NCBI GenBank assembly: GCA_013396915.1
Contig: VWZL01001363.1
Span: forward strand, 349,140 to 413,139
Origin: Stercorarius parasiticus
Taxonomy: Eukaryota; Chordata; Aves; Charadriiformes; Stercorariidae
Direction of reading: 5' to 3'
DNA length: 64,000 bases
Under the pieces are notes generated by a model, which did no database searches, was not told the origin of the DNA, and worked only from the letters and a program-made list of their open reading frames with translations. Position 1 is the first letter of the stretch. Each line of letters opens with the position of its first letter. Made by a program: the position numbers and the translations under genes. Shown here piece by piece: positions 1 through 14,467 of the stretch.

Positions 1-2635
<2,635 letters not shown>

Positions 2636-3599
2636 TAATTTCCCATGCAAAAAGAGAACTACTAATGTCAGATTTCCAAGGAGCTAGTTCCTCCGTTAAT
2701 AGCAATTAAGTAAAAAGAAACAGACCCACTGTCTGGCTTTGGTCACATTTGCTGTACTGAATAAAATTAATTCCCTTCTGTGCTTATTTGACCGTCTATA
2801 GTAAAAACTAACTGTGCTTTCCCTTGACTGCTTTTTTGCTCCAAGATCATTTCACCCAAGTGCAAAAAAGGTCATTTTTTTGTTGTTGTTGCAAAGGTTC
2901 CTTTATGCTCTTTGACTTGCCAAAGTGTATGATTTTGAAGGAGGCTTGTATCCTGACATTGGTTCACTTAAAAACTTCATTGTGTTCCTTTTGTGCTCTG
3001 ATTTATTATAAGGATCAGTCTGAACATTGGAGGGACAAAACCTGTTAAGTCTATGGCTGAAAGTATTGGAGGAGCTTACTGAGACAGAAATGACTGAAGC
3101 TCCAGAACTGATAAGATCACGTATTATGCACCCTCCAAATCTTCTGAGTTTTACCCTGAGCGACATTTTGGTCATAGAAATTGAAATAAAGTATGGACCA
3201 AGTGCCTTAAGTGTGGTTTTAACAATAGAGCGGTTAAAAGAAGACATCCTTTAAGTAATTAATCAGAACAAGACAAGAAAAAGAGTTGGCCTGTTAATTG
3301 ACAAGAGGCATGACTAATAGAGGCATGCCAGTTTTGTAGTTGCTTTGTTGTTGTTTTTCCTTCCTCAGCATTCACTTAAGAAAAGGCTGACTGTTCTGAA
3401 GACTAGCATAATTAAAACTAGGTAAGAGGGGTAAGAATAGGTTAGAGGCTGTTTAGATGAGACAGATATTTTCAAATTGTCTGGCACAATTGATTCACTG
3501 TGGAGTACTTAAGAAATCTTACGCTCTTCCCTTATGAGCTTTGAGAATTAAAGGATAAAAAGTAAGTGAATTTTAAGGGGAGGGAAGAAACCTTTGTGT

Positions 3600-4800
3600 C
3601 TGTCTTTCCAAAAAATACATAAAGACCCAGGGAATTATAGACCAGTCAGCCTAAATTGAATTCCTTGAAAGGTACTTGAGCAGATCATCTGTTTGTAATC
3701 CCCCAGAAGATAAAAAGATGCTAAACAATGGCCAAAATGGATTTGTCAAAAGTAAATCATGTAAAACAATGTAATTTCCTTCTATGACATGATAACAGGT
3801 CTTGAGGAGATGGGGTAGGTGATGAGTGTGTTTTTTTAACGACTTATAAAAATAATATAAAGACGCTCCTAAAGAAAAGTAGGGAAACTTGATCTTGAGG
3901 AAGATACTGTAAAAGCAGTTTCTAACCAATAGTCCTGCCACCAAGGTTAATTGACATCAGATGAGTTGAATATTTGTCTTTAAAATAAATGCTGAAGCAA
4001 AAGTAGCCAAAATATATGATGTGATTTATCCTTCTCTGGCTTGGAATTATAATTTCAAAGAGTAGTTATCAGTGGTTCACTGTCAAACAAGAAGGATGGG
4101 ATTCTGTCAAGTGGTTCTCTCTGGAAAGAGATAAGGTTTTCTATAGATAGTGGGATAGAGAAAATTTTTATTAAATCTGCAGCTGATACCTACTTGAAAA
4201 GCTGCAAGCACTTTGCAGAGGACAGGATTAGGTTTCAGAATGATCTTGACAAGTAGAGAAAGGCTTTAATATAAATAGTATGTAAGTGAAGAAGTGCAAA
4301 ATGCTAGACTACAATAATCAACTATATTAATGAAGAATGGCTATCTAGGCAGCAGATTCCAGAGAAAGGTATGGGAAGCACTACAATGAACCGCAAACTG
4401 GGTGAGGGTCAAGAATGTCAGAGTGCTTGACCTACTCTAAAAAGCAGAAAGGAAGCAAATGGCTCAAATTTCACCACCCCCACTGTAATGCAATATTGAC
4501 ACTTAAGACACACAGAATAAACTTCAACTCTGCTTATTGTTAATTAGATCTAAGTTGGAACATCAGGACTATTATTGTCTTCAAGAAGGAAGTAAATCAG
4601 AGAAGTCTATAACAATGTTAAATAATCTGGAAACGTGTTTTATGAGGAAGACTAAAAGTGGGAAACAGTGGAATAGACTGAGAAGGTTGTTGAACCTTCG
4701 TCGTGGTTTGTTAAGATAAGACTAAACACAATTTTTGGTGATTCTTGGGATTCTTGGTCTTCCTTTGGGACAGAGGGATGGATTTCATGTCTGTCCTGGT
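3600..4800 (+). mobile_element. Ancient, decayed CR1 LINE copy (ORF2 to near the 3' end)
   Basis: The sequence follows the old amniote CR1/L3-type ORF2 in order: the block GGGAATTATAGACCAGTCAG near 3630, the segment encoding GFVKSKSC near 3740, GTTATCAGTGGTTCACTGTC near 4064, the ATGATCTTGACAA block near 4240 and the AACAGTGGAATAGACTGAG block near 4662. The polymerase catalytic motif, normally (F/Y)ADD, reads S-A-A-D at 4176-4187, so the copy lacks a key aspartate. Many indels and stops break the frame. The 3' end near 4750-4800 is poorly preserved and has no clear octamer tail. It is much more diverged than the CR1 copies at 47003 and 49244, which suggests an older insertion. Confidence 0.8.
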
Positions 4801-4989
4801 TACTTAAGAAACGTTAAAACTGCAGCTTTCTAGGGTTTACTAGAGTGCTGCACCTGAGCTCAAGGTATTTTTATTCCTCTTGCGGTAAGCCACTTCTTTC
4901 TGTGTCAAACTGCAAATTCAATTTAGTGTGATTCATTAAAGCATTCAGGTAATGAAAGAACCAGTTAAAACTTCCTTGAATTCAGGTGG

Positions 4990-5420
4990 TTTTCGTAGAG
5001 CATGTTGAGTCCTGAGTCTTTGAAATTATTAGAGCTCCATTGTTCCTGTGCAGAGTTTCTTCCTTCCCTTCATGTTCCTGTGCAGACAGTGAAAGCACAG
5101 GAAAAAACGCAGGAAATAACTAATAGGCTGTCCAGGAGCAGTGAGGGATGGGAGCCACCAGCAGCAGAGAGGGAGAATGTGTGTTGGCCGGGCAAAGCCC
5201 AGTCCCACTGCAAGAGAGGTAGGCAGGCCCAGAGGTTGAGGCCAGGCTCAGCCAAGGGTGCAGACCATCAGGCAAGTAAGTCCTTGGCAATGAGGCATGT
5301 CCAAGGCCAAGCTGAGAAGTCAGTCCATGCGGGTCAGGGTCACGTCTAGTGATTGTTGGGCAGGTCCATGTCAGAGACTGAAAACACAGGACTAAACGTG
5401 TGGGTGGAGCATTAAGGCCC
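4990..5420. other. Unassigned segment richer in G and C than its surroundings
   Basis: About 430 bases are clearly richer in G and C than the flanking intron. A related motif appears twice about 288 bases apart: CAGTGAAAGCACAGG near 5087 and GACTGAAAACACAGG near 5375. Overlapping open frames on both strands (5002-5349 +, 5120-5470 -) have no recognisable protein similarity and are likely a by-product of composition. It may be an old repeat or a decayed insertion, but I cannot name a family. Confidence 0.4.
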
Positions 5421-6894
5421 GTTAGTGACCTCCAGGTGTTGGTATAAGTCTGTACATCCACTGAAACCATAATTTTCCTTCTAGAGGAACATTGGGTAAA
5501 ACTATTCTTCTAAGTACTGTTAAAAGCATTCGTTTTCCTAACATTTTTTGAAAGTGACAAAATTGTTGAATAGCGTCTAAAACTTAGGTTTTTTTGTAAC
5601 ATCCTACTGAGTTTAGAATGCAATTCTTCTTTTCTATGCTGAAAATGCATTACAAGCCGCTACACCAGAAGTAACTGAATGTCATCTCTGTTTACTCTCG
5701 TATAAAATAAAATAAGCAGAAATAAATTAAGGGGGTCTTTAGAGAAGCCTGTTTAGTAACTCAGGTGATTTTACTCTTAGCAACAAGAGAGCACATTGCT
5801 CTCTCTCATTTTTCCATCTCCCAGAAAGACTGTACCAGTTTGACAGATTTTTCTTTTTTTTTTTTTTTTTACATCTAGAACAATTTGCATATCTAAATTT
5901 CCTCCAGTTGTTCTTCCACCTAAACGCATGTGGGGATAGATATTGCCTTCTTGTTCATGTTATGTAGGGAAGGCTTCATACCCATATAGTTTAGTCAACA
6001 GGACATCTAATTGTATCTCTTCAGCTGCCATCTAACTTCTGGTTTTTCTGGTCACTTTTTTCTTTAGCTGGATCACTGTCTCCTGTCTCTTTGCAATGTG
6101 TACTATGATCTTATATCCTGATAATTAAAGCTCACCTAACTTGTCCACAAGTTAGCTGCCCATAAAAGTCATAAACCTGTTTGTTGGTTTACCTTGCCTT
6201 GTAATGAGGCAGTTGTCTCAATTGCTTAGATGATCAGTCTTACTCCAATTTATCTCTGGAGGCCAAAATTACAGAGGATCTCTTGCTTCCATTTCAGCCG
6301 TTTCCCTTGGGAACCCTTCCTGCAGCGACTTTGCATTATCACCCATTTCCTTTTACTTGGTGGAAAAAATTCTCTTTCTTATAAACAAATGTTACATCTC
6401 CCTTGTTCTCCAGATCACATAGAGAGACACAAGGTAGGTAGAGAGAATGGAGAAGTTTATGCCAGCATGCTTTCAGTTCTTGAAGCATGTGAGCAATATC
6501 TATATATCTGATACTCTGATGTGGCTTGAGGCTCCCTTTCTTGGCGTTGTTTGGATCCCAAGGATTGTGACTTTTCAAGTGACTATTGGTATTCTTTGTA
6601 ACTCAGTCAGGTCTGTTTGTACAACCACAAATGTCTCTTCTATTGGATTAATGATTAAATTGTATGAGTCGTCTTGGTATAAGGGTAATATATAAACTTC
6701 ATCAGTTCTGTTACTTAACTAGGACAATTTCATACCCATTGTGCTTCTGTGTCCTAGATTTTGTGGACTGCCACTCAGTTCTCATCCTCTGGGAAAGATT
6801 CTGTTTCAAAAGTTAATAATTCTATGGCGAAGGTTTATAAATGAGGTCACAAAATATTTTCAGGATTTTCAGCTTTAAGTGTTTGCTATGGCAT

Positions 6895-6975
6895 ATAATC
6901 ACAGGATAATTTAGGTTTGAAGTAGGTTGTCTGGTCCAACCTGCTGCTCAAAGCAAGGCTAGCTTTAATGTTTAT
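6895..6975 (-). mobile_element. Short CR1 3'-end fragment
   Basis: The stretch AATCACAGGATAATTTAGG, then a block ending GGTCCAACCTGCTGCTCAAAG, resembles the reverse complement of a CR1 3' end. It is degenerate and only about 80 bases are alignable by eye. Orientation is minus because the octamer-like end lies on the left. Confidence 0.55.
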
Positions 6976-8841
6976 CATTCCTGAAGAATTACAGCTGTTG
7001 TACACACACTTCTCAGAAAATCCCTGGCCATGTCTTCTTTCCAGTTCCCAGGTGAGCTTTCAGCTGATTGGAGATTATGCAGCGATTGGTGCCTCCAGTG
7101 TTGCTGTTGTCTAGCACTACCCATTTGGGATTGTACTTCGAAGTAGGCAAGCCAAGCGATATTCCTGCGGTCTGTGTTTGCTCCGCTTCATGTATTGGTG
7201 GGAGGAGTCATGAGAATGAAGTCATACTTAACTATCAGTATCTTAAAACTGTTGGGAGCCACCAGTATTGTAGAAGATATAAAGACTTCAGAATATGACT
7301 GTGAAACACAAAAATGTGTAATCATGTACTGGTTTTCAGGTGATGCTGTATTCGCTAACCAGTAATTCTAGTTTGCCTTCAGTATTTTACTGTTCTTTCC
7401 TGCATATTACTTATTTTATTTATACACATTTTTGGTTCAAACTGAAAGTTGGCCCTTGATTGCACTGGTACACTAAGAGGGATTCTGTCTTCTTTGTTTT
7501 GTGATATGACACTTCCTCTAGACAGGCTTCAGTTGTTTCTTTTTGCTCCCTATCATGTTAAAATTCAGTGAAACTGCATTTTAACGTCACATGGGGTGGC
7601 CTATTCACGATATTTCTAGATTTTTTTTTAAATATATATTTCCCTCCCACAGAGTATCATGTCTGCGATTGTTTTTAAAACAAGTTAAATTCTTATCGTC
7701 TCAAGTGACTCTTTGTTTTTCTGTACTTCTTAACAGTCATCTCTGCTTCTTCCTGGAAATATTGAGAACTCCTAATGTAATTTTATCGGTGTAGGTGGCA
7801 TTTCAAAAAGACAGAAGAAATTAGAAGTGTGCGGTAAGCTAATGAAATAGATTAACAATATGAAAAAAAAAGATAAAATATTTTCTCTTGTGACTCTATC
7901 AGAATCTTCATTGAGTTTAATAACCTAAAAATAGCTTGGTGACAAAAACTAAGGACCAAACCATTGTAAGTGGACAAAATAGCACTTTTTTGGCTGACAT
8001 GATTAAAACTCTTAGAATTTTTTAAGGTTGTACTGCATTTTTACAGTGACATCGATTTCAAAAATCAACAGGTCATCAGGGTCCATTTTACTTAGATTGA
8101 AGGTATTTAGCATGTATAAATTCCAGTTTTCATCACAGCAAATGTAATACTGGGAAAAAAATAAAATCATTCCAAAGAAAAGCAGCAAGTAAACAAACCT
8201 TCTCAAAGTGGTATTAATCTCTTCCTGTAGAGGAAGTAGAATAGAAGTCTTATTAATCTAGAAGTTTACTTGTTATAGCCTTGCTCTTTGGAGTCTGCAA
8301 ACTAGGATCTGAGTTAGTGGTCAGTTCTCATAAGAATTCACTGGATAAGCAGATGCAATGAGAGAGTTACTGAGGGGCTGAGAGGAATTAGGCAGGGAAA
8401 AGAAATGAGTTATCTGGTCACCTTTCAAATTTCAGCCAGAAAACAGGCTTGAAACACCAGGTTTTCATGACTGTAGGTATACATTGTGCAGACTAAAAGG
8501 TGTGATTATGCTCTTTGACTTCTCAGGCTTGGCTTCTGAGGAAAGACAAAAAAGCAGAGATTGTCGCTCCCCATCACAGTTGCCAAGAGGTTTTAGGGTA
8601 GCAAGAAAAATATTACTTTTTCTCAAAGAATGAGCTTGGAAGCATCAAATTTACCAGATAACAGCAGCGTTTAAGTTGGAAGCTCTGAATAATACCCAGT
8701 GATTTCATCCTAGAAGGAGCCCTGTACCTTCAACTTTGAGAGCTGAAAAGCAGAAAAGAGAGGCAGAAATAAGAGATGTGAGAAAAATATGGGAAAAGGC
8801 ATGCAGAGAAGAGAATGAGAGCCAGAAAACTGAGACATTAT

Positions 8842-8846
8842 AAATG
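8842..8846. repeat. Target-site duplication (left copy) of the solo LTR
   Basis: The five bases AAATG directly precede the TGTGGTGGG start of the LTR and recur identically right after its end at 9943-9947. Five-base duplications are typical of ERVL/ERV3-type insertions. Confidence 0.85.
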
Positions 8847-9030
8847 TGTGGTGGGTTGACCCTGGCTGGATGCCAGGTGCCCACCAAAGCTGCTCTATCA
8901 CTCCCCCTCCTCAACTAGACAGGGGAGAGAAAATATAATGAAAGGCTCGTGGGTCAAGATAAGAACAGGGAGATCTCTCAGCAATTACCATCATGGGCAA
9001 AACAGACTTGACTCAGGGAAATTAATTTAA

Positions 9031-9036
9031 TTTATT
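9031..9036 (-). promoter_or_regulatory. LTR polyadenylation signal AATAAA
   Basis: The plus-strand TTTATT reads AATAAA on the LTR sense strand, about 190 bases before the 3' end of the LTR. This position fits the R/U5 boundary. It lies antisense to GABBR2 and would act only on minus-strand transcripts. Confidence 0.6.
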
Positions 9037-9261
9037 GCCGATCAAATCAGAGTAGGATAATGAGAAATGAAACTAAATCTTAAAACACCTTCCCCTCACC
9101 CCTCCCTTCTTCCCGGGCTCAACTTCACTGCAGATTTTCTCTACCTCCTCCCTTCCAGTGGCGCAGGGGGACGGGGAATGGGCGTTGTAGTTAGTTCATC
9201 ACACATTGTCTCTGCTGCTCCTTCCTCCTCAGGGGGAGGACTCCTCACGCTCTTCCCCTGA

Positions 9262-9655
9262 TCCAGTGTGGGGTCCTTCCCACAGGAGACAGTCCTCCGC
9301 AAACTTCTCCAACGTGAGTCCTTCCCACAGGCTACAGTTCTTCACAAACTGCTCCAGTGTGGGTCCTTTCCACAGGGCGCAGTCCTTCAGGAACAGACTG
9401 CTCCAGCATGGGTCCCTTCCACAGGGTCCCAAGTCCTGCTAGCAAACCTGCGCCAGCATGGGCTCCTCTGTCTCCATGGGGCCACAGGTCCTGCCAGGAG
9501 GCTGCTTCAGCACGGGTTTCCCACAGGGTCACTGCCTCCTTCAGGTGCACTTGCTCTGATGTGGGGTCCTCCACAGGCTGCAGGTGGATATCTGCTCCAC
9601 CATGGACCTCCCTGGGCTGCAGAGGGACAGCCTGCCTCACCATGGTCCTCCCCCT
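9262..9655 (-). repeat. Tandem repeat array inside the LTR, units of 41-54 bp
   Basis: About eight imperfect units follow one another. On the plus strand each has a core like TCCAGTGTGGGTCCTTCCCA, followed by CAGGG and a variable piece ending near CTGC. Unit length varies from about 41 to 54 bases. Open frames of 67-103 codons cross the array on the LTR sense strand in all three phases. In one frame (9229-9432) a roughly 15-residue period is visible with cores such as LWKGPTLEQ and LWEGLTLEK. I regard the frames as a consequence of repeat structure unless expression is shown. Confidence 0.75.
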
Positions 9656-9750
9656 CCTTCACTGACCTTGGTGTCTGCAGAGTTGTTGCTCCCACATATT
9701 CTCACTCCTGTCTCTGCTGCTGTTGTTGCACAGCAGGTTTTTTTTACCCT

Positions 9751-9760
9751 TCTTAAATAT
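9751..9760 (-). promoter_or_regulatory. TATA-like box of the solo LTR
   Basis: TCTTAAATAT on the plus strand reads ATATTTAAGA on the LTR sense strand, about 185 bases from the LTR 5' end. The position fits a U3 promoter driving transcription on the minus strand, antisense to GABBR2. Whether it is active cannot be seen from sequence. Confidence 0.5.
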
Positions 9761-9942
9761 GTTATCCAGAGGTGCTACCACCATCACTGATGGGCTTGGC
9801 CTTGGCCACTGGCAGGTCCATCTTGGAGCCGGCTGGCATTGGCTCTGTCAGATAAAGCGGAAGCTTCTGGCAGCTTCTCACAGAAGCCACCCCTCTAGAC
9901 CCAACTCCTGCTACCAAAACCTTGCCACGCAAACCCAATACA

Positions 9943-9947
9943 AAATG
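9943..9947. repeat. Target-site duplication (right copy) of the solo LTR
   Basis: AAATG follows the LTR's terminal CA and is identical to the bases before its start. Confidence 0.85.
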
Positions 9948-12900
9948 TCATTGTTTAACTGTAGAACTTTTTCAAACTATCTCTTTATAATATTTTTTAT
10001 TTTTTCAAGGTGTCATGTCTTCCTCCTGTATTGTATCCATCTTTTTGTTTGTTTTCTGTGTCATTTTATTCTTTCCACAAAGCCTTTCAGATTTCTTTTT
10101 CTGGTTCATGTTTTTGTTCCTAAAGGAGATGAAAAGATCTCTGTCTGCTATGTCTTTCCTTTCCTGGTTCCACCCAGGAATTTCTCCCATCTCCATGTGC
10201 TCAGCTGCTTTTGGGGAAGGAGCAATCTTCTCCTAACATAGGTTGCAATAGTCAGGACAAAATAAACAGATAACTTCTGCCCAGTATTAAAAAATATTTA
10301 TAAAGCCAACTGGAAATAAGTTGTTAGGCCTTCTTTGGAATAATAATGTGAAGTTTTTGAGGCAAAAGTTGTCATTTTCTCATTGTTATTGGGCAGTTAT
10401 TGACATAGTCTATTCTTCCTATGTTTGGAGGATGCTTGAGAGGCACTGATACGGCCTTAAATATTCTTTAAGCATTTTTTGAAATATATACGGTATCAAA
10501 CAAAGAGTTTTTTATTTTTCTTTCACTGGTTTAAAAGAAAAACAAAAGCAAATTTTCACCAAGCTTGGATGTATACCTTCAAAGCTGTGAACTACTGATG
10601 TAAAAATGCTATAGCGAAACAAAGTCTGTATTTAATCCAACCTTATACATTATGAAGAAATGAAGTTTTGTTTGCTTGCTCTCCTTTTTCCTGTTTTAGG
10701 TTCCTGATCTTAAAAAGCCACAGTCTTCTTTTCTTAAAGATAGTTCTGTTGGGTTCGACAAACAGAAATACGGAGATTCTGTCCTCCTTATGGTTTCTAA
10801 ATTGGCCTGCAAAGCAGAATTACAGGCACCGATGTGCCCGAGATCTTTCTTCAGGTTGCCCTATTCCCGGTTCTTGCCTGATTTCTACAGCAAAATTTTA
10901 GGAACAATTTACTTCCAAGTTCTCTTGAATTTGCAACTAAGAATGGATTTCCCTGTTCTGTCTTATAGTTATGCTTTCCTGTGATTCAAGTTAATACAAT
11001 AAGATCTTCACAGAAAGGCAGTCTGTCAAAGTGACTTCTACTAATATCACAGGATACTATTCATATAAATGGAAAACTCTTATCTTCACTGGTGTTTATA
11101 AGTGGTTTAAGGGGGAAGAATCGTGGCAGTAATTTAAAATGAAAGAGACCGAGACATTTCTTTCAGTAAGAAATTTCAGAATCTGAAAGGAAGATATTTA
11201 GGCATATAAAATATAGGTGGTCACTTTTATCCAATATTTTTCACCTTTTCTTGTTTCCAAATAAATTTCTTAAATTGTTTTTAGCTTTCAAAAACAAAAA
11301 GAGAAAGGGGTTAGAACATCATCTGGCAGAGAATTAGAGCTATGCAGGGGTATTACATGGTTAGGTCATCTTGCACTGAAGATTCATGCTCCACTATCAC
11401 CCAAATAGGCCCTAGGGTTCCCATGAACTGAATAAGTCTTGTCAAACTTCAGATATCTTGAACAAAACCAAATCAAACTTAGGAATTTTTTTTAGAGAAC
11501 TGGTCACCATTCCTTCATGTATAAACCTTATATGGTGCATATTTGATAGGTTGGCATTTGTAACACAAGATAAAGGAGTGGAACGATCAGTACCTTCTAT
11601 ACCTCTAATACCTCGTGGCTGAGAAACTCCATATTCTTAAGAGTTTCCTAATGGATCTGATATAAAAATCATTACTTTATCAGAAACCAAGACTAATCCA
11701 GACTCAAAGAAAAAAGAATTCCCATTTAGATTATATTGAAAAAATGTTCCAAGACAATGCTTGTTGTAACAGATGTTAGTGTTGCACGTTGAAATTTTAT
11801 TGCTTATACCACAGCATTGTCCTAGTTCTGTTTTGGGTTTTGCTATGCTTTGGTGCTTGTTTTTTAGAAAATGATAATACAAGGATGAAATATGATTCTA
11901 AACAGTGATTTATCTTTCAAACGTTCCCCACACACAATAGTTTTGATTGGGTATCTAATTATCTTCCATTCATCAGGCAATTGCAGGATATTTTCAAATT
12001 AAAATCGATGGTGCAGTGATAAATTTAAAAGTGGGCACAGTTGTGCACATGATGTAGATGAGTATCAGGAAAATGTGATATTGCCCAAATCAGAAGAGAA
12101 TAAGCTCACTTCACTGAAATAACCATTTCTGAAACAATTTATCAAAATTCAGGGTCTTCATTGCTAAGAGGTTAAAATAAAATCCTGGAAAAGTCATGGA
12201 ATGTCTTTTGGAATGATGAACCTTCCTGGAAGAGTATGTAAATTTAACAGAATCCATTCCCTGTGAAAGGTAATCTGCAAGCACTGGAGTCAAGAAGATA
12301 AAGCAGCTGTCAAACTGCTTGAAGTTAGTGTGTCAGGACTGGGGCCATTACTTAAGTTCATTTTCAAAAATACATCCGTCTCCTATCACTTTCATTATGA
12401 ATGATTAAAGTGAGAATTAGATCAGAATATGAGAGTAATTTTTAAGTGTTCTTTTGTGTTTTGTTCAGTGCTGTTGTCTGATCATGGATACATTTATTTA
12501 CTGGGATTTATTTTTTTTATAAAAACTAATCTTTTCCCAAGAACTGTGATTCTTTCTGTATTATTCTGGTTGTGTCCAACCCAAATTTATAGCATCTTTT
12601 TTCTGTCTTTATTCTTGCTTTTAGATGGTTTTGTGGTGATTGAGGATTGAGTTTCAGCAGATTGCAGAATCTCTTGTGACCTGTGAGGAGAGTGGAACCT
12701 TTGCAGGGCGAGAGATACCTTTTCCCTAAGGAAAGGGTTTAAGAGAAGACATTGCAGTCATCACTTTTGGACTTCAAATGCAGAAGCGTAGGGGAACATA
12801 TGGAGTGTCACACAGTCACAATTCTGCCTTCTTTTCAAGTTATTAAGTTACTCTATAAAAATGGAAGGATGAGTCCAAGATGAGGATTAACACTACTCTT

Positions 12901-14467
12901 CTAAAATTTTTTTCACATGTTCTCAGTCATCCCTAAAACATGTATCTGCCCTGTCATTAATACGATGCCATTTGTCCTCTGATTGTCTGCGCTACAGTGT
13001 TGCACTGGGTATCTGGAATGAGCTGGTTGATGTGGACCACTCTGTAACATATGGCTCAGGCAGGCAGTCTCCCGGAGAAATAAGAATGTAAGCTGTTAAC
13101 ATCTGGCCAGCCTTTGTTCATTTGTCTGGAGCAGGCAGATTCATCTGCATATAGTTTGGCTTCCAGTGCAATTTTGTGTTTTATTTACTCCCCTTTAACC
13201 GCAGGCTGCCGATGAAAGGGGCAGTCCTCTCCCCGCCCCCGGCTCTCCAAGTCTCTGCCTTCTCTGTTGCTCCTGATCTTAGCAGTCATTCCACTGTGTC
13301 ATGAATCAGCTCATCTGTCCAAAGCTAATCTTCCATTTCTAGGGAGACTCGGGCTCTGTGGTGGTTATAACTTTCCCTGCAGCTCTCATGTCCTTTGGAA
13401 AAGTGGGAATTTAACTTTCATGCAGACTAATTAAACATCACTCAAAGTGCAGAGTGAAGATTTTATATGGTGGGAATGTGAAAACTTTTTATTTTTTGGT
13501 TTTTGAGAAGTTTGCTCACCTCCAAGAGGGACCAGGGCAGGTAGCAGACCTAGGCATTTCCACTTGCCAGGTAAGAGTGTTTCCATGGTGAATTTCCTTT
13601 GTTCTTTGAAGAAATTATGATAATACAATGGAAATGAAGCAGGGAGAAGTTGTCAAAGTTACAGTGGGATTCCTGGAGGTTTTGAACACTACTGAAGTAC
13701 TAGAGTTAGCATGGTTCTTCTGCGTCCTGATAAATATTAAGAGGCCATGAGGTTATGGGAAGGTCATAGGATTGTGATATAAGAAATTCAAAGAAAACTT
13801 GGAGATAGAACCTTACCCTAGGTTTGTCTCTCTTTATAGGAAGAGGTCTGTGCACATTCAGCTACAGAGTAGGGGTTCATTTGTAGATGAGAAGTGTCTG
13901 TCATCTTTTATCTGTGTGAGAAAATGTCTTTGAGAGATTTGACCTGATAATTGTAATGACATTCCTTGTTACCACCCTTTTTCTTAAGAACTTTTATTTG
14001 CCACAGGCACATTCTGAGCTTGGTTTCTCCCAGTGATTGGCACTAGGTTAATGGTGTACATGAAAATTACTTTCTAAACGCTTTCATAGATTGGAAAATG
14101 GTTCCAAGTTGTGGCTGAGAAAAATCAACCTTGTGGCATCTTCTGATCTGTATCAAAACTTTTAGAAACGCAGAACACATCGATCAGACATTTCTTCTTT
14201 CCAAGTCTTGTGCCTTAGGTCTTGCACCAAAACCACCTTCAAATTGACATCACAAGTCTAATTCTAAGTCCCAGAAAGACAGTTGTTTTCCAAGACAGTT
14301 TAGACATACCTATGGATTATAGGAGGATTCTGAAACCTAAACTATTACTCTAAAGCATAAGGTATGACTTTCAGTCTGAATTAGCTGTATCTGAAGATAT
14401 CCAATATCTCTTTGGGGGTAACTATATGCAGGACATCAGTAATGTTTGTAGTGTTTTATGAGTTTGC

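Larger units (their letters stand above)
8847..9942 (-). mobile_element. Solo LTR of an avian endogenous retrovirus
   Basis: A 1,096-base element begins TGTGGTGGGTTGACC and ends CCAATACA, so it has the TG...CA termini of an LTR and sits between perfect 5-bp direct repeats (AAATG). I recognise the sequence as a common avian LTR family. Reading the minus strand as sense gives a TATA-like ATATTTAAG (9751-9760) near the 5' end and an AATAAA signal (9031-9036) near the 3' end. No gag, pol or env and no second LTR flank it, so it is best explained as a solo LTR left by recombination between the two LTRs of a provirus. The five-base duplication favours an ERVL/ERV3-type parent, which is an inference. 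The intact duplication implies no later rearrangement of the ends. Confidence 0.88.

Noticed and set aside
5120..5470. Overlapping open frames on both strands
   Set aside because: Higher G+C lowers stop frequency; none has similarity to a known domain.
9262..9655. CRISPR-like regularly spaced repeats
   Set aside because: Units are directly adjacent, vary in length and lie inside a retroviral LTR in a vertebrate genome.
9723..10241. 172-codon open frame on the plus strand
   Set aside because: It starts inside the LTR antisense strand and runs into T-rich intron; there is no recognisable domain and composition explains it.
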